64,000 nucleotides of DNA from NCBI RefSeq assembly GCF_024171735.1, contig NZ_JAMTCH010000004.1, positions 806,001 to 870,000 of the forward strand. The letters are read 5' to 3'. The notes under the pieces are model-generated. The model worked only from the letters and a program-made list of their open reading frames with translations, was not told the DNA's origin and searched no databases. Origin of the DNA: Prauserella alba. Lineage in GTDB: Bacteria; Actinomycetota; Actinomycetes; Mycobacteriales; Pseudonocardiaceae. Below are positions 8,708-20,789 of the stretch, piece after piece; positions within the stretch are counted from its first letter, which is position 1, and each line of letters opens with the position of its first letter. Position numbers and translations under genes: made by a program.

Positions 8708-10624
8708 GTGTGTCCGCTGGACGGCGAAGAGTCCAAGGTCGCGGCCGAGCCCGGCGCCGCCCCCGGCGGCGCGGCCGCAACACGCGGCACGGGTCCATCC
8801 GCCGCGGCCGCAACCACCGGAGTCACGGCCGACTCCGGTGCGCACCCCGCCGGAACTGCGCATTCCGCCGGGACTGCACGCGGCGCCGTGGGTGCGCAGT
8901 CCGCGGGGACGGCACCGCAGGATCCGGTGGATCCGGCGCTCGGCGACAAGTCCGACGCCTGGCTGCTCGGACGTGCCCGGGAACTGATCGCCCTCGTCCA
9001 GCGCAGCGAGAAGCACGAGCAGCCGGACATCATTACGACACTGGACGAACTGCTCCACGAGACCCAGCGGCGCGGCGAACCACTGCTCGTCGCCCAGATG
9101 CTGCGGGCTGCGGCCTTGTCGCGACTCATCAGCGCGAGCGCGGCCGACCAGGCGGGCAGGCAGCTCGACGAGATGCTCGCGCACACCCGTAGACACGGCG
9201 CCACGCTGCTACGTGCGGATGCGCACGCACTGCGTGGCCGTCGCCTCGTACTCGCGGGGCACGACGACGCCGCGTTGACGGAGATCGCCAGGGCGTTGGC
9301 ACTGCTCGACGATCCGCCGTCGCAGGAACTGGGGTTGGGCAGGCGCGCCTGGGACCGGCTGCTGTCGACCGCACTCAACGACTGCTGGATCGTGCTGAAC
9401 CAGCTCGGCGTCTACGAGGTCGCCGAAGAGGTGATCACTCGGGCCCACCAGGCCGTCCGCGACAGCGCGGGGCCGCACGAGATCACGATGCTGCTGATGA
9501 ACCGCGTGAAGATGCTGCTCGGCTGGGGGCTGCGCCTCGAACGTGTCGGCCGCAGCGACGAGGCCGGTGAGCGGTTCCGCACGGCCGCTTCGATGGCGAT
9601 CGCCGTGGAAGCGCCGTTCGCCGAGTCACTGTTCCCCCGCAAGGCCGGCGTGGCCGCGGTCGACCAGGTCGCGTCGCTGGCATCCGCGCTGGCGCTCGCC
9701 GCGCCGAGCGATGCGCACATCGACCGCCTCCGCAGCCTGCGCGCCACGCCGCTGTACCCGTACGACAATCCGCTGCTGGCGATCGCGCTCGCCCGCTGCC
9801 TGGAGTCGGTCGGTGAACACGAGGAGGCGTTCCGGCTGCTCATGGAGGATCGCCACCACATTCCCGAGGAGTATCCACAGCCGTCGATGCGCATCGGCCT
9901 CATCCACGAGCTCGCCCGGTTCGCCGACCGGTACGACATCGGCGACCCCAGAGCGCAGCTGGCCGACTACGCGGGTGCGCTGGAAGCCGAACTGTGGTCC
10001 ATGCGCGAGTCCCAGAGCGCAGCCCTCGACACCCGCCGCGAACACGAACGGCTGTCGGCCGCACACGGTGCCGTCACGCAGCAGGCACTGCAGGATCCGC
10101 TGACCGGCCTGCCCAACCGTCGCGCGCTCGACGAACGGCTCCGCAGGTTCGCGACCTCGACTTCCAGCGACCCGCTCGCGGTGGCCCTGATCGACCTCGA
10201 CGGCTTCAAGGGAGTCAACGACCACCGCTCCCACGCCGACGGTGACGACGTGCTCCGCGTGGTGGCCAGCACCCTCCGGGATTCGTTGCGCGGGGACGAC
10301 ATCGTCGCGCGCTACGGCGGGGACGAGTTCATCGCGCTGCTGCCGGGAGCGACGTTGTCGGCGGCACACCAGGCGATGAACCGCGCGGTAACGGCCGTCG
10401 ACGAGCTGCCACGGCACTTGTCGCACGGTGTGACCCTGTCGGTCGGGCTGGTCGCCCTGCGGGCAGGCGAACGCGGCGAGGAGGTGCTCTCCCGCGCCGA
10501 CGCCGCCATGTACCAGGCGAAACGCTGCGGTGGGAACCGGATCGCGTCGTGCGCAGAGGCCGACGACGAGACGGAGACCGCATCAGAGGACGGCCCCACG
10601 TCCGGCGCCGGCCAACGGACGTAG
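8708..10624 (+). CDS. Diguanylate cyclase: TPR-like sensor region plus C-terminal GGDEF domain
   Basis: The product has up to 638 residues. Residues 1-75 are a low-complexity Ala/Gly/Thr-rich tail with AGTA-type repeats. Residues 80-440 are helical and resemble TPR repeats, with no membrane segment. A GGDEF domain follows from about 460, with DPLTGLPNRRALDERL, an intact YGGDEF near 535-540 and an RGDD (RxxD) inhibitory site five residues before it. It should make cyclic di-GMP from GTP in the cytosol and be product-inhibited. The GTG start at 8708 is uncertain because AGGGGG lies almost against it; a downstream start within the low-complexity tail is possible. It lies directly behind tRNA-Gln, with which it may share a transcript. 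Confidence 0.85.
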   Translation: MCPLDGEESKVAAEPGAAPGGAAATRGTGPSAAAATTGVTADSGAHPAGTAHSAGTARGAVGAQSAGTAPQDPVDPALGDKSDAWLLGRARELIALVQRSEKHEQPDIITTLDELLHETQRRGEPLLVAQMLRAAALSRLISASAADQAGRQLDEMLAHTRRHGATLLRADAHALRGRRLVLAGHDDAALTEIARALALLDDPPSQELGLGRRAWDRLLSTALNDCWIVLNQLGVYEVAEEVITRAHQAVRDSAGPHEITMLLMNRVKMLLGWGLRLERVGRSDEAGERFRTAASMAIAVEAPFAESLFPRKAGVAAVDQVASLASALALAAPSDAHIDRLRSLRATPLYPYDNPLLAIALARCLESVGEHEEAFRLLMEDRHHIPEEYPQPSMRIGLIHELARFADRYDIGDPRAQLADYAGALEAELWSMRESQSAALDTRREHERLSAAHGAVTQQALQDPLTGLPNRRALDERLRRFATSTSSDPLAVALIDLDGFKGVNDHRSHADGDDVLRVVASTLRDSLRGDDIVARYGGDEFIALLPGATLSAAHQAMNRAVTAVDELPRHLSHGVTLSVGLVALRAGERGEEVLSRADAAMYQAKRCGGNRIASCAEADDETETASEDGPTSGAGQRT

Positions 10625-10687
10625 GATCGTTAACCGGCCGAGATTAATCCCCGGTGAATCCCATCCCCGGTGAATCCAAGGAGTGCC

Positions 10688-12160
10688 GTGACCGGGCCGC
10701 TGAGCACAGTCATCCTCGCCGCAGGCGAGGGCACCCGCATGCGTTCGGAACTCCCGAAGGTGCTGCACCCGATCGCGGGGCGCCCGCTCGTCGAACACGC
10801 CGTCCGGGCCGTTGCCGGCCTGGGGCCTGACGAGCTCGTGGTCGTCGTCGGGCACGGCCGCGAACAGGTGGGCGCCCACCTCGACGTGGTCTCCGACACG
10901 ATCGGCACCGCGGTGAAGACGGCCGTGCAGGAGCAGCAGCGCGGCACCGGCCATGCGGTGCGCTGCGCCCTCGAAGCGCTCCCCGCGGGCGATTCCGGCA
11001 CGGTGCTGGTCACCTACGGCGACGTGCCGCTGCTCGACACCCCGACGCTGACCGACTTCCTCGCCGCCCACGAGCGCGACGGCAACGCGGTCACCGTGCT
11101 CACCTCGGTGGTCGACGACCCGTCGGGCTACGGCCGCATCGTGCGCGACACCGCCGGGGACGTCACCGGGATCGTCGAGCACAAGGACGCCGACGAGGCT
11201 CAGCGTGCCATCACGGAGATCAACTCCGGGGTGTACGCCTTCGACGCCGCCGTCCTCTCCGACGGGCTTTCGCGGCTGTCGACCGACAATTCGCAGGGCG
11301 AGCTCTACCTGACCGACATCCTCGGCATCGCACGCGGCGACGGGCGCCGGGTCGGTGCGTTGCCGGTGGCCGATCCGTGGCTGACGGAGGGCGTCAACGA
11401 CCGCGTCCAGCTCTCCGCGCTCGGCTCCGAACTCAACCGCCGCATCGTCACCCGCTGGCAACGCGAGGGCGTCACGGTCGTCGACCCCGCAGCCACCCGC
11501 ATCGACCTCGATGTCACGCTCTCCCGTGATGTCGTCATCGAGCCCGGCGTGCAGCTGCGCGGCGCCACGGCCGTCGGCGCGGGCGCGACCGTGGGACCGG
11601 ATTCGACGTTGACGGACGTGCGAGTGGGAGAACGCGCGAACGTGGTGCGCACCCACGGCAGCGAGTCCGTGATCGGCGACGACGCCTCGGTCGGACCGTT
11701 CGCCTATCTGCGCCCCGGTACGAAACTGGGCGAGGCGGGCAAGATCGGCACGTTCGTCGAGACGAAGAAGGCCGACATCGGCTGCGGGACGAAGGTGCCG
11801 CACCTGACCTACGTCGGTGACGCCACGATCGGCGAGCACAGCAACATCGGCGCCTCGAGCGTGTTCGTCAACTACGACGGCATCTCCAAGCACCACACCA
11901 CGATCGGTTCGCACGTCCGAACGGGCTCGGACACCATGTTCGTCGCCCCGGTCACCGTGGGGGACGGCGCCTACAGCGGCGCCGGCACGGTGATCCGGGA
12001 CGACGTCCCGCCCGGCGCGCTCGCGGTATCAGGGGCACCGCAGCGCAACATCGAAGGCTGGGTGCCGCGGCGTAGGCCGGGTACCCCAGCGGCGGAGGCC
12101 GCCGAGCAGGCCGCCGCCGACCAGCAGGAAACCGACACCGACGGGGAGTCGCCAGCATGA
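10688..12160 (+). CDS. glmU: Bifunctional N-acetylglucosamine-1-phosphate uridyltransferase / glucosamine-1-phosphate acetyltransferase GlmU
   Basis: The product has 490 residues. It makes UDP-GlcNAc for peptidoglycan. The N-terminal pyrophosphorylase domain opens with [19 protein letters not shown] and contains the conserved GDVPLL. The C-terminal left-handed beta-helix acetyltransferase (from about residue 255) includes [21 protein letters not shown] and NYDG, with the catalytic His region. The start is GTG at 10688 with AAGGAG four bases upstream. An upstream in-frame GTG at 10670 lacks a binding site. The stop overlaps the prs start as ATGA, so the two genes are coupled. Confidence 0.96.
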   Translation: MTGPLSTVILAAGEGTRMRSELPKVLHPIAGRPLVEHAVRAVAGLGPDELVVVVGHGREQVGAHLDVVSDTIGTAVKTAVQEQQRGTGHAVRCALEALPAGDSGTVLVTYGDVPLLDTPTLTDFLAAHERDGNAVTVLTSVVDDPSGYGRIVRDTAGDVTGIVEHKDADEAQRAITEINSGVYAFDAAVLSDGLSRLSTDNSQGELYLTDILGIARGDGRRVGALPVADPWLTEGVNDRVQLSALGSELNRRIVTRWQREGVTVVDPAATRIDLDVTLSRDVVIEPGVQLRGATAVGAGATVGPDSTLTDVRVGERANVVRTHGSESVIGDDASVGPFAYLRPGTKLGEAGKIGTFVETKKADIGCGTKVPHLTYVGDATIGEHSNIGASSVFVNYDGISKHHTTIGSHVRTGSDTMFVAPVTVGDGAYSGAGTVIRDDVPPGALAVSGAPQRNIEGWVPRRRPGTPAAEAAEQAAADQQETDTDGESPA

Positions 12161-13137
12161 GTCCGAAGTCCGGAACACCCAAGAAGAATCTGATGCTCTT
12201 CTCGGGGCGTTCACACGTCGAGCTCGCCGAAGAGGTCGCGAAGAACCTCAACGTGACGGTCACCCCGCAGACGGTGCACACGTTTGCGAACGGCGAGATC
12301 TACGTGCGGTATCAGGAGTCCGTGCGTGGCACCGACGCCTTCGTCATCCAGAGCTTCTCCCCGCCGATCAACGAGTGGCTGATGGAACAGCTGATCATGA
12401 TCGACGCGCTGAAGCGGGGTAGCGCCAAGCGCATCACGGCGATCGTGCCGTTCTACCCGTATTCGCGGCAGGACAAGAAGCACAAGGGCCGTGAGCCGAT
12501 CTCGGCGCGGCTGGTGGCGGACCTGCTCAAGACGGCCGGCGCCGACCGCATCCTGACGGTCGACCTGCACACGGCGCAGATCCAGGGCTTCTTCGACGGC
12601 CCTGTCGACCACCTGCACGGGCAGAACGTGCTCGCCGACTACATCAACGAGCACTACAGCGACCACGAGATCACGGTCGTCTCCCCCGACTCCGGCCGCG
12701 TACGGCTCGCCGAGAAGTGGGCCCAGCAGCTGGGCGACCGGCCGATCGCGTTCATCCACAAGACGCGTGACCCCGACAAGCCGAACCAGGCGGTCGCGAA
12801 CCGTGTCGTGGGCGACGTCAACGGCCGGCTCTGCGTGCTGATCGACGACATGATCGACACCGGCGGCACGATCAGTAAGGCAGTGGAAGCGCTGCTCGAT
12901 CAGGGCGCCTCCGACGTCGTGATCGCCACGACGCACGGCATCCTCTCCGATCCGGCGACCGAGCGGCTGGCGAACTCGAAGGCACGCGAGGTGATCGTCA
13001 CCAACACGCTGCCGATCCCGGAGGAGAAGCGCTTCCCGACGATGACCGTGCTGTCGATCGCACCGCTGTTGGCGCGCGCGATCCAGGAGGTCTTCGAGGA
13101 CGGCTCGGTGACGAGCCTGTTCGACGGCAGCGCGTGA
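12157..13137 (+). CDS. prs: Ribose-phosphate pyrophosphokinase
   Basis: The product has 326 residues and forms PRPP from ribose 5-phosphate and ATP for nucleotide, His and Trp synthesis, and in actinobacteria for decaprenyl-phosphoryl arabinose. Landmarks are FANGEIYV near the N-terminus, the catalytic flexible loop [16 protein letters not shown], the metal-binding [12 protein letters not shown] and the PRPP loop [12 protein letters not shown]. The ATG overlaps the glmU stop by four bases. A strong terminator follows at 13212-13256, so glmU-prs ends here. Confidence 0.96.
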   Translation: MSPKSGTPKKNLMLFSGRSHVELAEEVAKNLNVTVTPQTVHTFANGEIYVRYQESVRGTDAFVIQSFSPPINEWLMEQLIMIDALKRGSAKRITAIVPFYPYSRQDKKHKGREPISARLVADLLKTAGADRILTVDLHTAQIQGFFDGPVDHLHGQNVLADYINEHYSDHEITVVSPDSGRVRLAEKWAQQLGDRPIAFIHKTRDPDKPNQAVANRVVGDVNGRLCVLIDDMIDTGGTISKAVEALLDQGASDVVIATTHGILSDPATERLANSKAREVIVTNTLPIPEEKRFPTMTVLSIAPLLARAIQEVFEDGSVTSLFDGSA

Positions 13138-13211
13138 CAGCCGGCGCCGGATGCGCGGCGCCCGCGGACTGATGCGCGGCGCCGGTACACACCGGCGGTG
13201 ACGCCCGCTTC

Positions 13212-13256
13212 GACGCGACCCCATGGCGGCCGGACGGCACGCCGTGGGGTCGCGTC
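13212..13256 (+). terminator. Rho-independent-type hairpin after prs
   Basis: A 17-bp stem with one mismatch (GACGCGACCCCATGGCG against CGCCGTGGGGTCGCGTC) encloses an 11-base loop, 74 bases after the prs stop. There is no T-run, as is common in high-GC actinobacteria. Confidence 0.8.
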
Positions 13257-13623
13257 ATGTCGGTACCGACGCCACTCTCCTGCCCGGCGGCTGCTGCCGC
13301 TTCCCGGCATTTCACCCGGTCCCGTCGGCGTGGCCGTTTGCACAGACCGGGGCGGGGGTCAAGCACCGCTTCCGGCTGGATTACACTGGGCGAGTTGTCT
13401 CGGCGAGGCGGGGCCGGATGCGAGTCCGGCGCCCGACGTGATCGACGCGGCGGCTTGAGAGGCCACCCGTGCGCGCACGTCGTGGTACTCGCCGCCGGAG
13501 GAGCCACAGGCGACAACCGCTGGCACCCACCAGCAGCCGACAACGTAGACCCAACGACGCCCCAGTAAGACCAAGCAAGCTACAGCCCATCCACCTGGGC
13601 CCCACCGCGAGGAGTGCATCACC
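13257..13623 (+). other. Promoter region and long leader of rplY
   Basis: No gene is seen in these 367 bases. A TACACT hexamer at 13382-13387 could be a -10 box; no good -35 is visible at the usual distance. If used, it gives a leader of about 230 bases ahead of rplY. A small hairpin (GCCGGA/TCCGGC) lies just downstream, near 13410. Whether the leader has a regulatory role cannot be told from sequence. Confidence 0.35.
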
Positions 13624-14271
13624 GTGTCCGAGGTACGCCTGACCGTCGAACCCCGCAACGAGTTCGGCAAGGGAGCGGCTCGCCGCACCCGCCGTGCCGG
13701 CAAGATCCCGGCGGTGCTGTACGGCCATGGCGAGGACCCGCGGCACCTCGCGCTGCCGGCGGTCGACTTCGCCCGCGTCGTGCGCGAGAACGGCCAGAAC
13801 GCCGTGCTGACGCTCGACGTCGACGGCTCGAACAACAAGAAGACCGAGCTGGCGCTGACCAAGACCATCACGGTCCACCCGCTCAAGAACTACATCGAGC
13901 ACGTCGACCTCCTCGTCGTGCGCCGCGGCGAGAAGGTCACGGTCGACGTGCCGATCGTCCTGAACGGCACCGCGGCCCCGGGCACGCTGGTCAACCAGGA
14001 CGTCGACACCGTGCAGATCGAGGTCGAGGCGCTGCACATCCCGGAGCAGTTCGAGGTCGACATCGACGGCGCCGAGGCGGGCCACACCGTGCACGCGTCC
14101 GACGTCACGCTGCCGCGCGGCGCCGAGCTGGTCACCGACCCGGAGGTGCTGGTCGTCGCGGTGAACGAGGCGCCGACCGAGGAGGCCATGGAGGCCGACG
14201 TCGACGCCGAGGGTGCAGGCGTGACCGAGGAGCCCTCCGACGCCGAGGGCGGCGACAGCTCGGAGAGCTGA
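13624..14271 (+). CDS. rplY: 50S ribosomal protein L25/general stress protein Ctc
   Basis: The product has 215 residues, the long CTC-type L25 that binds 5S rRNA. The N-terminal L25 domain reads [29 protein letters not shown]. The second beta-barrel TL5-type domain follows from about residue 95 (VDVPIVLNG). The last 35 residues are a Glu/Asp-rich tail. GTG at 13624 is preceded by GAGGAG. pth follows after 20 bases on the same strand, as in many actinobacteria. Confidence 0.95.
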   Translation: MSEVRLTVEPRNEFGKGAARRTRRAGKIPAVLYGHGEDPRHLALPAVDFARVVRENGQNAVLTLDVDGSNNKKTELALTKTITVHPLKNYIEHVDLLVVRRGEKVTVDVPIVLNGTAAPGTLVNQDVDTVQIEVEALHIPEQFEVDIDGAEAGHTVHASDVTLPRGAELVTDPEVLVVAVNEAPTEEAMEADVDAEGAGVTEEPSDAEGGDSSES

Positions 14272-14291
14272 CGCTCACTTCTCCGTCGAAC

Positions 14292-14885
14292 ATGACGAAC
14301 GATCTTCCCGGGGCCGGCGAGCAGGTACTGCTCGCCGGCCTCGGCAATCCCGGGCCCCGCTATGCCGGCAACCGGCACAACGTGGGCTTCATGGTTCTCG
14401 ACGAGCTCGCGTCCCGACTCGGCGGGAAGTTCAAGGCGCACAAGAGCGGCGCCGAGATAATCGAAGGGCGCCTCGGCGACCGCAAGGTGGTGCTGGCGAA
14501 GCCGCGTTCGTACATGAACCTCTCGGGCGGCCCGATCGTGGGCGCCGCCCGCTTCTACAAGGTCGACGCGAGTGGTCTGGTCGTGATCCACGACGAGCTG
14601 GACGTCGACTACGGTTCGCTGCGGCTCAAGCTCGGCGGCGGCGACAACGGACACAATGGACTGCGCTCCATCACGAAGTCCTTCGGCACCAAGGAGTACT
14701 TCCGGGTGCGCTTCGGCGTCGGCAGGCCGCCGGGCCGGATGGACGCCGCGGATTTCGTACTGAAGGACTTCTCGACGACCGAGCGGCGCGAGTTGCCACT
14801 CAACGTCGACCGCTGCGCCGACGCCGTCGAGGAACTGGTGTCCCGGGGGCTGACGGCTGCGCAGAACGCCTACCACGGTTCCTGA
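14292..14885 (+). CDS. pth: Peptidyl-tRNA hydrolase
   Basis: The product has 197 residues and recycles peptidyl-tRNA dropped from ribosomes. Conserved elements are [20 protein letters not shown] with the catalytic His, [17 protein letters not shown] and [16 protein letters not shown] at 14292 begins [11 protein letters not shown], the expected length before the core; its ribosome binding site is weak, so coupling to rplY 20 bases upstream is likely. The frame stays open upstream inside rplY, but that part is not homologous to Pth. Confidence 0.95.
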   Translation: MTNDLPGAGEQVLLAGLGNPGPRYAGNRHNVGFMVLDELASRLGGKFKAHKSGAEIIEGRLGDRKVVLAKPRSYMNLSGGPIVGAARFYKVDASGLVVIHDELDVDYGSLRLKLGGGDNGHNGLRSITKSFGTKEYFRVRFGVGRPPGRMDAADFVLKDFSTTERRELPLNVDRCADAVEELVSRGLTAAQNAYHGS

Positions 14886-15082
14886 TCAGGCCCGATGACC
14901 GGCGTGCGCCGCCGACCCCACCGGCCGCGCAGGCACGGAGCGTCACATCGGACACGCAAACTAACCCGACAGGGTCGTCCCGTACCCCTGAACGAGTCGC
15001 ATCATAGCTGCGCCCTTCCCGGCGTCTCACCACCACGGCTATCACAGAAGGCCGCGAGTGACCCGACGTGGAGGTGCAGGTC

Positions 15083-15475
15083 ATGGCGATCACAGCAGAC
15101 GAGGTACGCACCATCGCCTTCCCCGATTCCGGTTTCGGCAGGCGCGGTTACGCCAAACACGAGGTCGACACGCTGATCGACCGGATCGTGGCAACCCTGT
15201 CCGACCAGGACGACCTGACAGCGGCCGAGGTGCACCACAGCCAGTTCGCGCGCCCGCCGATCGGCAAGCGCGGGTACGACGAGAAAAGCGTCGACGAGTT
15301 CCTCGACCGCGTCGAGGACACGCTGCTGGCACGCACCGGCGTCACCGGCGATGCGCACCACGTGCCCGCTGCACGCACCGAATCGCCCGCGGTCACCGAC
15401 GTCCCCACCGCCGACATCCCGGTCGTGAACCTTCCCGCAGCCGACTCGGCGCCGGGGCGCTCCCGAGACGGCTGA
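15083..15475 (+). CDS. Small protein with two DivIVA-type motifs
   Basis: The product has 130 residues. Two similar units are visible: [19 protein letters not shown] followed by IDRIVATL, and [19 protein letters not shown] followed by LDRVEDTL. Each has the (G)RGY-x2-x-VD-x2-(I/L)DR pattern of DivIVA N-terminal domains. The last 45 residues are a Pro/Ala/Thr-rich disordered tail. No long coiled coil follows, unlike Wag31/DivIVA itself, so it may bind membranes or polar-growth partners rather than form filaments. ATG at 15083 is fixed by GGAGG eight bases upstream. The gene stands alone between pth and the convergent FAAL gene. The function is inferred. Confidence 0.75.
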   Translation: MAITADEVRTIAFPDSGFGRRGYAKHEVDTLIDRIVATLSDQDDLTAAEVHHSQFARPPIGKRGYDEKSVDEFLDRVEDTLLARTGVTGDAHHVPAARTESPAVTDVPTADIPVVNLPAADSAPGRSRDG

Positions 15476-15513
15476 CCCCACCGAGCCCGCCTGGCGCCTG
15501 GTCTCCCGACGGA

Positions 15514-17196
15514 TCAGGCGCCGGCGTCCATCCTGTCGCGGTACTGCTCGGCGGTCGCCGCGCGCTGCACCTTGCCGGACGGTGTCTTCGGTAGGCTGCC
15601 CGTCGGCAGGACGAGGACCGCGTAGGGCCGCGCATCCACCGCGTCCCGCACCCGCGCCGTGACCTCCTTGACGATGCGCGTTTCCTCGGCCTCGTCGCCC
15701 GCCGCCTTCGACTCGAGCACGACGGCGAACCGTTCGCGGCGGGTGCCCGCGTCGATCCGCACGGCCACCGCGTTGCCGGCCCGCACCCCGTCGACGGAGC
15801 TCGCGGCCCGCTCGACGTCGGTCGGGTAGACGTTGCGACCGCCCAGGATGATGACGTCCTTGCTGCGGCCGCAGATCACGATCTGCCCGTCGACCAGGTA
15901 GCCGATGTCGCCGGTGGCGAACCAGCCCGCTGCGTCCTGCGTCGCCACGGGGCCGTCGACGGTCAGGTATCCCGGCGTGATCGCCTCGCCCCGCAATCGG
16001 ATCTCCCCGACCTCACGTTCGCCGAGTACCGCTCCGCCGGGGTCGACGATCTGCGCCTCGATGCCGTCGAGCGGCCTGCCCAGCACGGCGAATCCGCGGA
16101 CCTGCTCGGTGCCCCGCCGCTCGTCGCCCTCGGGGACGGCGACGGCACGGTTCTCCGACTCCAGCGGGCCGGCCTCGACGACGTCGACCGTCAGCCCGGT
16201 CGACAGCGGCGCGAACGATACGGCGAGCGTGGCCTCGGCTAGCCCGTACGCGGGGAACACACACTCGGCGGGCATGCCGAACCGCCCGCCCGCCCCGGTG
16301 AAGGTGGCGACCGCGGTCTCGTCGATCGGCTCTGCGCCGTTGAGGGCGATCCGTAGCGTCGACAGGTCGTAGGCCTCCCCGTCGTCGACCCTTGCGAGCC
16401 TGCGGCCCACGATGGCGTAGGCGAAGTTCGGCGCGGCGGTGATGGTTCCGTGGTAGCGGGTGATCAGCTCCGGCCACAGCAGCGGCGCACTCAGGAACTC
16501 CACCGGGGTGACCTTGACCAGCTCGACGCCGAACGTCATGGGAACGGTCAGGAAGCCGACCATGCCCATGTCGTGGAACGTCGGCAGCCACGACACCATC
16601 ACGTCGCTGCCCGGGTCCAGTTCGGAACGTCGTGCCATGGCGCTGATGTTGCTGAAGAGGTTGCCGTGGGTGATCCGCACGGCCTTCGGCTCGGCGGTGG
16701 AGCCGCTGGTGAGCTGCAGCAGTGCCAGGTCCTCCTCGGCGGTCGGCACCGGGTCCGCGATCGGTTCGCCGTCGAGCAGTGTCTCGATCGTGCGGTACTG
16801 GATGCCGTTCTCCTCCAGCACGGGCGCCAGCTGTCCGAACGGTTCGCCGAGCAGCACCAGGTCCGACCCGATCATCCGCAGCACCTGCAGCGTGTCGGCA
16901 GCCCAGTGCGCGAGATCGGTCCTGGGCGTCGGCTGGTGCAGCATCGTCACGCTGCCGCCTGCCAGCCACACGCCCTGCACGGTCGGGGCGATCAGCTCCG
17001 GTGCGGCGGCGAGGACGGCCACCGCACCGCCGGCCTCGAATCCGCCGCTCATCAGATCACCGGCGAGGCACCGGGCACGGCCGTGCACCTCCGCCCATGT
17101 TCTGCGCACGGGCTCCGAGGGCTCACCCGTGACCATCCCCCGCTGCGTGCCGCCCGCCTGCGCGTTGGCGACCATCGTGTCCACGAACCGGCTCAT
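15514..17196 (-). CDS. Fatty-acyl-AMP ligase / AMP-dependent synthetase (Pks16-like)
   Basis: The product has 560 residues of the adenylate-forming family. The AMP-binding P-loop LTSGSTAEPKAVRITHGN lies near residue 160. SWLPTFHDMGMVGF, NGAEPID and PAYGLAEATLA are typical of fatty-acyl-AMP ligases, and the C-terminal subdomain ends with PKTPSGKVQR. It should activate a fatty acid with ATP for transfer to a carrier protein or CoA. The position near ispE and pth matches pks16 (Rv1013) in mycobacteria. The start is ATG at 17196 (MSRFVDTMVANAQ). The gene is 65 bases downstream of the ABC-F gene on the same strand. The acyl substrate is unknown. Confidence 0.85.
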   Translation of the reverse strand: MSRFVDTMVANAQAGGTQRGMVTGEPSEPVRRTWAEVHGRARCLAGDLMSGGFEAGGAVAVLAAAPELIAPTVQGVWLAGGSVTMLHQPTPRTDLAHWAADTLQVLRMIGSDLVLLGEPFGQLAPVLEENGIQYRTIETLLDGEPIADPVPTAEEDLALLQLTSGSTAEPKAVRITHGNLFSNISAMARRSELDPGSDVMVSWLPTFHDMGMVGFLTVPMTFGVELVKVTPVEFLSAPLLWPELITRYHGTITAAPNFAYAIVGRRLARVDDGEAYDLSTLRIALNGAEPIDETAVATFTGAGGRFGMPAECVFPAYGLAEATLAVSFAPLSTGLTVDVVEAGPLESENRAVAVPEGDERRGTEQVRGFAVLGRPLDGIEAQIVDPGGAVLGEREVGEIRLRGEAITPGYLTVDGPVATQDAAGWFATGDIGYLVDGQIVICGRSKDVIILGGRNVYPTDVERAASSVDGVRAGNAVAVRIDAGTRRERFAVVLESKAAGDEAEETRIVKEVTARVRDAVDARPYAVLVLPTGSLPKTPSGKVQRAATAEQYRDRMDAGA

Positions 17197-17261
17197 GACA
17201 CAGACTGTAACCAAGGGTTACACGGAAGCGGGGACAGGCCACACATCCGAGCCCGAATGAG

Positions 17262-19055
<1,794 letters not shown>

Positions 19056-19159
19056 GCGTCAGACAAACCTCTCGCGCGATGCGGAAACGCTGTGTGCGAC
19101 CACGCTCGTGGCGTGGCCGATGGTGACAGTGCTGCCCACCGCCTCCCGCAGGTCCCCGT

Positions 19160-19204
19160 CCGGAACTCCGGACCCCGGAACTCTGGAACCCGGAACTCCG
19201 GACC
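19160..19204. repeat. Three tandem 15-bp repeats between the ABC-F gene and ispE
   Basis: Units at 19160-19174, 19175-19189 and 19190-19204 follow CCGGAACTCCGGACC, with the middle copy changed at two positions. Each unit contains the near-palindrome CCGGAACTCCGG. They lie in the 170-base gap upstream of the ABC-F start and downstream of the ispE stop. They could be a slippage remnant or a short stem-forming element. Confidence 0.7.
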
Positions 19205-19225
19205 CGGCCGGGAGCGCGGTGAGGG

Positions 19226-20218
19226 TCATGCGTGTGCCTGCGGCGGGGTCGGATCCCACGGCGGTTCGCCGCCCGGCGGCCCACCGTCCGACTCGACCAC
19301 CCGCGCCCCGTGCACCGGACCACTGGCGACCCGCACCGTCCGGCAGACCCCCGCGCCGGACAGCCGCGCGGACACCTGCACCGCGGACTCGGCGTCCTCG
19401 CACAGGAACGCGCACGTCGGACCCGAGCCGGACACCAGGCCCGCCAGCGCACCCGCCTCGACGCCCGCACGCAGCGTGCGCCGCAGGTTCGGGCGCAACG
19501 ACACGGCGGCGATCTGCAGGTCGTTGCCGATCAGTTCGGCGAGGCGGTGCGGGTCCCCCGAGGCCAGCGCCTCGATGACCACGTCGTGGTCGCCTGCGGC
19601 AGGCGGCGGCTCGCCGGCTTCGCGGAGCCGGTCGAGTTCCTTGTACACCCGCGGCGTCGACAGGCCACGCTGGGCGAACGCCAGCACCCAGTGGAACGTG
19701 TGCCGCGTCAGGACCGGCAGCAGTTCCTCGCCCCTGCCTGTGCCGAGCGCGGTTCCGCCCAGCAGGGAGAACGGCACGTCGCTGCCGAGTTTCGCCGCGA
19801 GCCGGGTGAGTTCGTCCCGCGAGAGGTCGAGTTTCCACAGCGTCGCGAGCCCGAGGAGCGCGCCCGCCGCGTCGGCGCTGCCGCCCGCCATGCCGCCCGC
19901 CACCGGAATGTTCTTCTCCAGCGCGATCTGCACCGGGCCCAGCTCGGCCGGGGTCGTGTCCAGATGTTCGGCGAGGACGTCGATCGCCCGCCAGGCCAGG
20001 TTGCGCTCGTCACGCGGCACGGCCTTCTCGCCCTCGCCGCGCACCTGCAGGGACGATTCCTCGGCGGCCGACACGGTGACGGTGTCGGTCAGCGACAACG
20101 CCTGGAACACGGTCGTCAACTCGTGGTACCCGTCGTCGCGCGCCGGTCCCACAGCCAGGTGCACGTTGATCTTGGACGGCACCGTGACGGTCACGGGGGT
20201 CGGTACGACGGCAAGCAC
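19226..20218 (-). CDS. ispE: 4-diphosphocytidyl-2-C-methyl-D-erythritol kinase
   Basis: The product has 330 residues, a GHMP kinase of the MEP isoprenoid pathway that phosphorylates CDP-ME with ATP. The N-terminal substrate region is [16 protein letters not shown]. The ATP-binding glycine-rich motif is [17 protein letters not shown] near residue 105. The C-terminal GHMP motif is [18 protein letters not shown] at 20218 ([17 protein letters not shown]) gives the expected N-terminus; the ribosome binding site is weak. The last 35 residues (Gly/Pro-rich) exceed the usual family length. Order ispE-rsmA is split here by vapBC and the MetN-like gene, compared with the direct adjacency known from mycobacteria. 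Confidence 0.93.
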   Translation of the reverse strand: MLAVVPTPVTVTVPSKINVHLAVGPARDDGYHELTTVFQALSLTDTVTVSAAEESSLQVRGEGEKAVPRDERNLAWRAIDVLAEHLDTTPAELGPVQIALEKNIPVAGGMAGGSADAAGALLGLATLWKLDLSRDELTRLAAKLGSDVPFSLLGGTALGTGRGEELLPVLTRHTFHWVLAFAQRGLSTPRVYKELDRLREAGEPPPAAGDHDVVIEALASGDPHRLAELIGNDLQIAAVSLRPNLRRTLRAGVEAGALAGLVSGSGPTCAFLCEDAESAVQVSARLSGAGVCRTVRVASGPVHGARVVESDGGPPGGEPPWDPTPPQAHA

Positions 20219-20375
20219 ATACCCAGGGTACTTGGCGCCCCGGTGCGTCCGGCACAGCCGCGCATCAGCGCGTCGACGAGGGGTGGCGGCCGGGCGACGG
20301 GTGGGCGCAGGCGCGCCGGACCGCGGCGAGTCACCCGTGCACGTCACTCCCGCGCGGCGGTCGCACCGCGAGCGG

Positions 20376-20789
20376 TCAGGAACGAGACGACGCAAGCATG
20401 TCTTCGACGACCAGTGACTCCTCGATTCCCTTGAAATCATCGGCGTTCCGCGTCAGCAACACCAGCCCGTAGCGGACGGCGGTGGCCGCGATCTGCAGGT
20501 CGAGGCGCCGCGGCCGCGGATCCCGCCCTGCCGCGCGAACGGCGCCCGCCAGCGCTCCGTAGTACTCGGCGCAGTCGGCGTCGAACGGCAACACGTCGAA
20601 CGTCGCGGTTACGGCCTGGAGTGCACGTCGCCGTTGCACCTGAACGACAGGGTCGGTCGCTGCCGTCACACCGTACTCGAGTTCACCCACCGAGATCGCC
20701 GCCACCGCGACTTCGTCGACCAGTGCAGCCACCTTCTCCGCCGGGTAGTCGATCACGACGGATGTGTCGAGCAAACCGCGCCGTGTCAC
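20376..20789 (-). CDS. PIN-domain toxin VapC
   Basis: The product has 137 residues. A PIN ribonuclease fold is indicated by [10 protein letters not shown] (first catalytic Asp), ISVGELEYG (Glu), [13 protein letters not shown] (Asp) and the closing [12 protein letters not shown]. Such toxins cut RNA, often tRNA or rRNA. GTG at 20789 overlaps the antitoxin stop by three bases, so the pair is coupled. The pair sits between ispE and the MetN-like gene, interrupting otherwise conserved gene order, as expected for a mobile toxin-antitoxin unit. Confidence 0.85.
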   Translation of the reverse strand: MTRRGLLDTSVVIDYPAEKVAALVDEVAVAAISVGELEYGVTAATDPVVQVQRRRALQAVTATFDVLPFDADCAEYYGALAGAVRAAGRDPRPRRLDLQIAATAVRYGLVLLTRNADDFKGIEESLVVEDMLASSRS

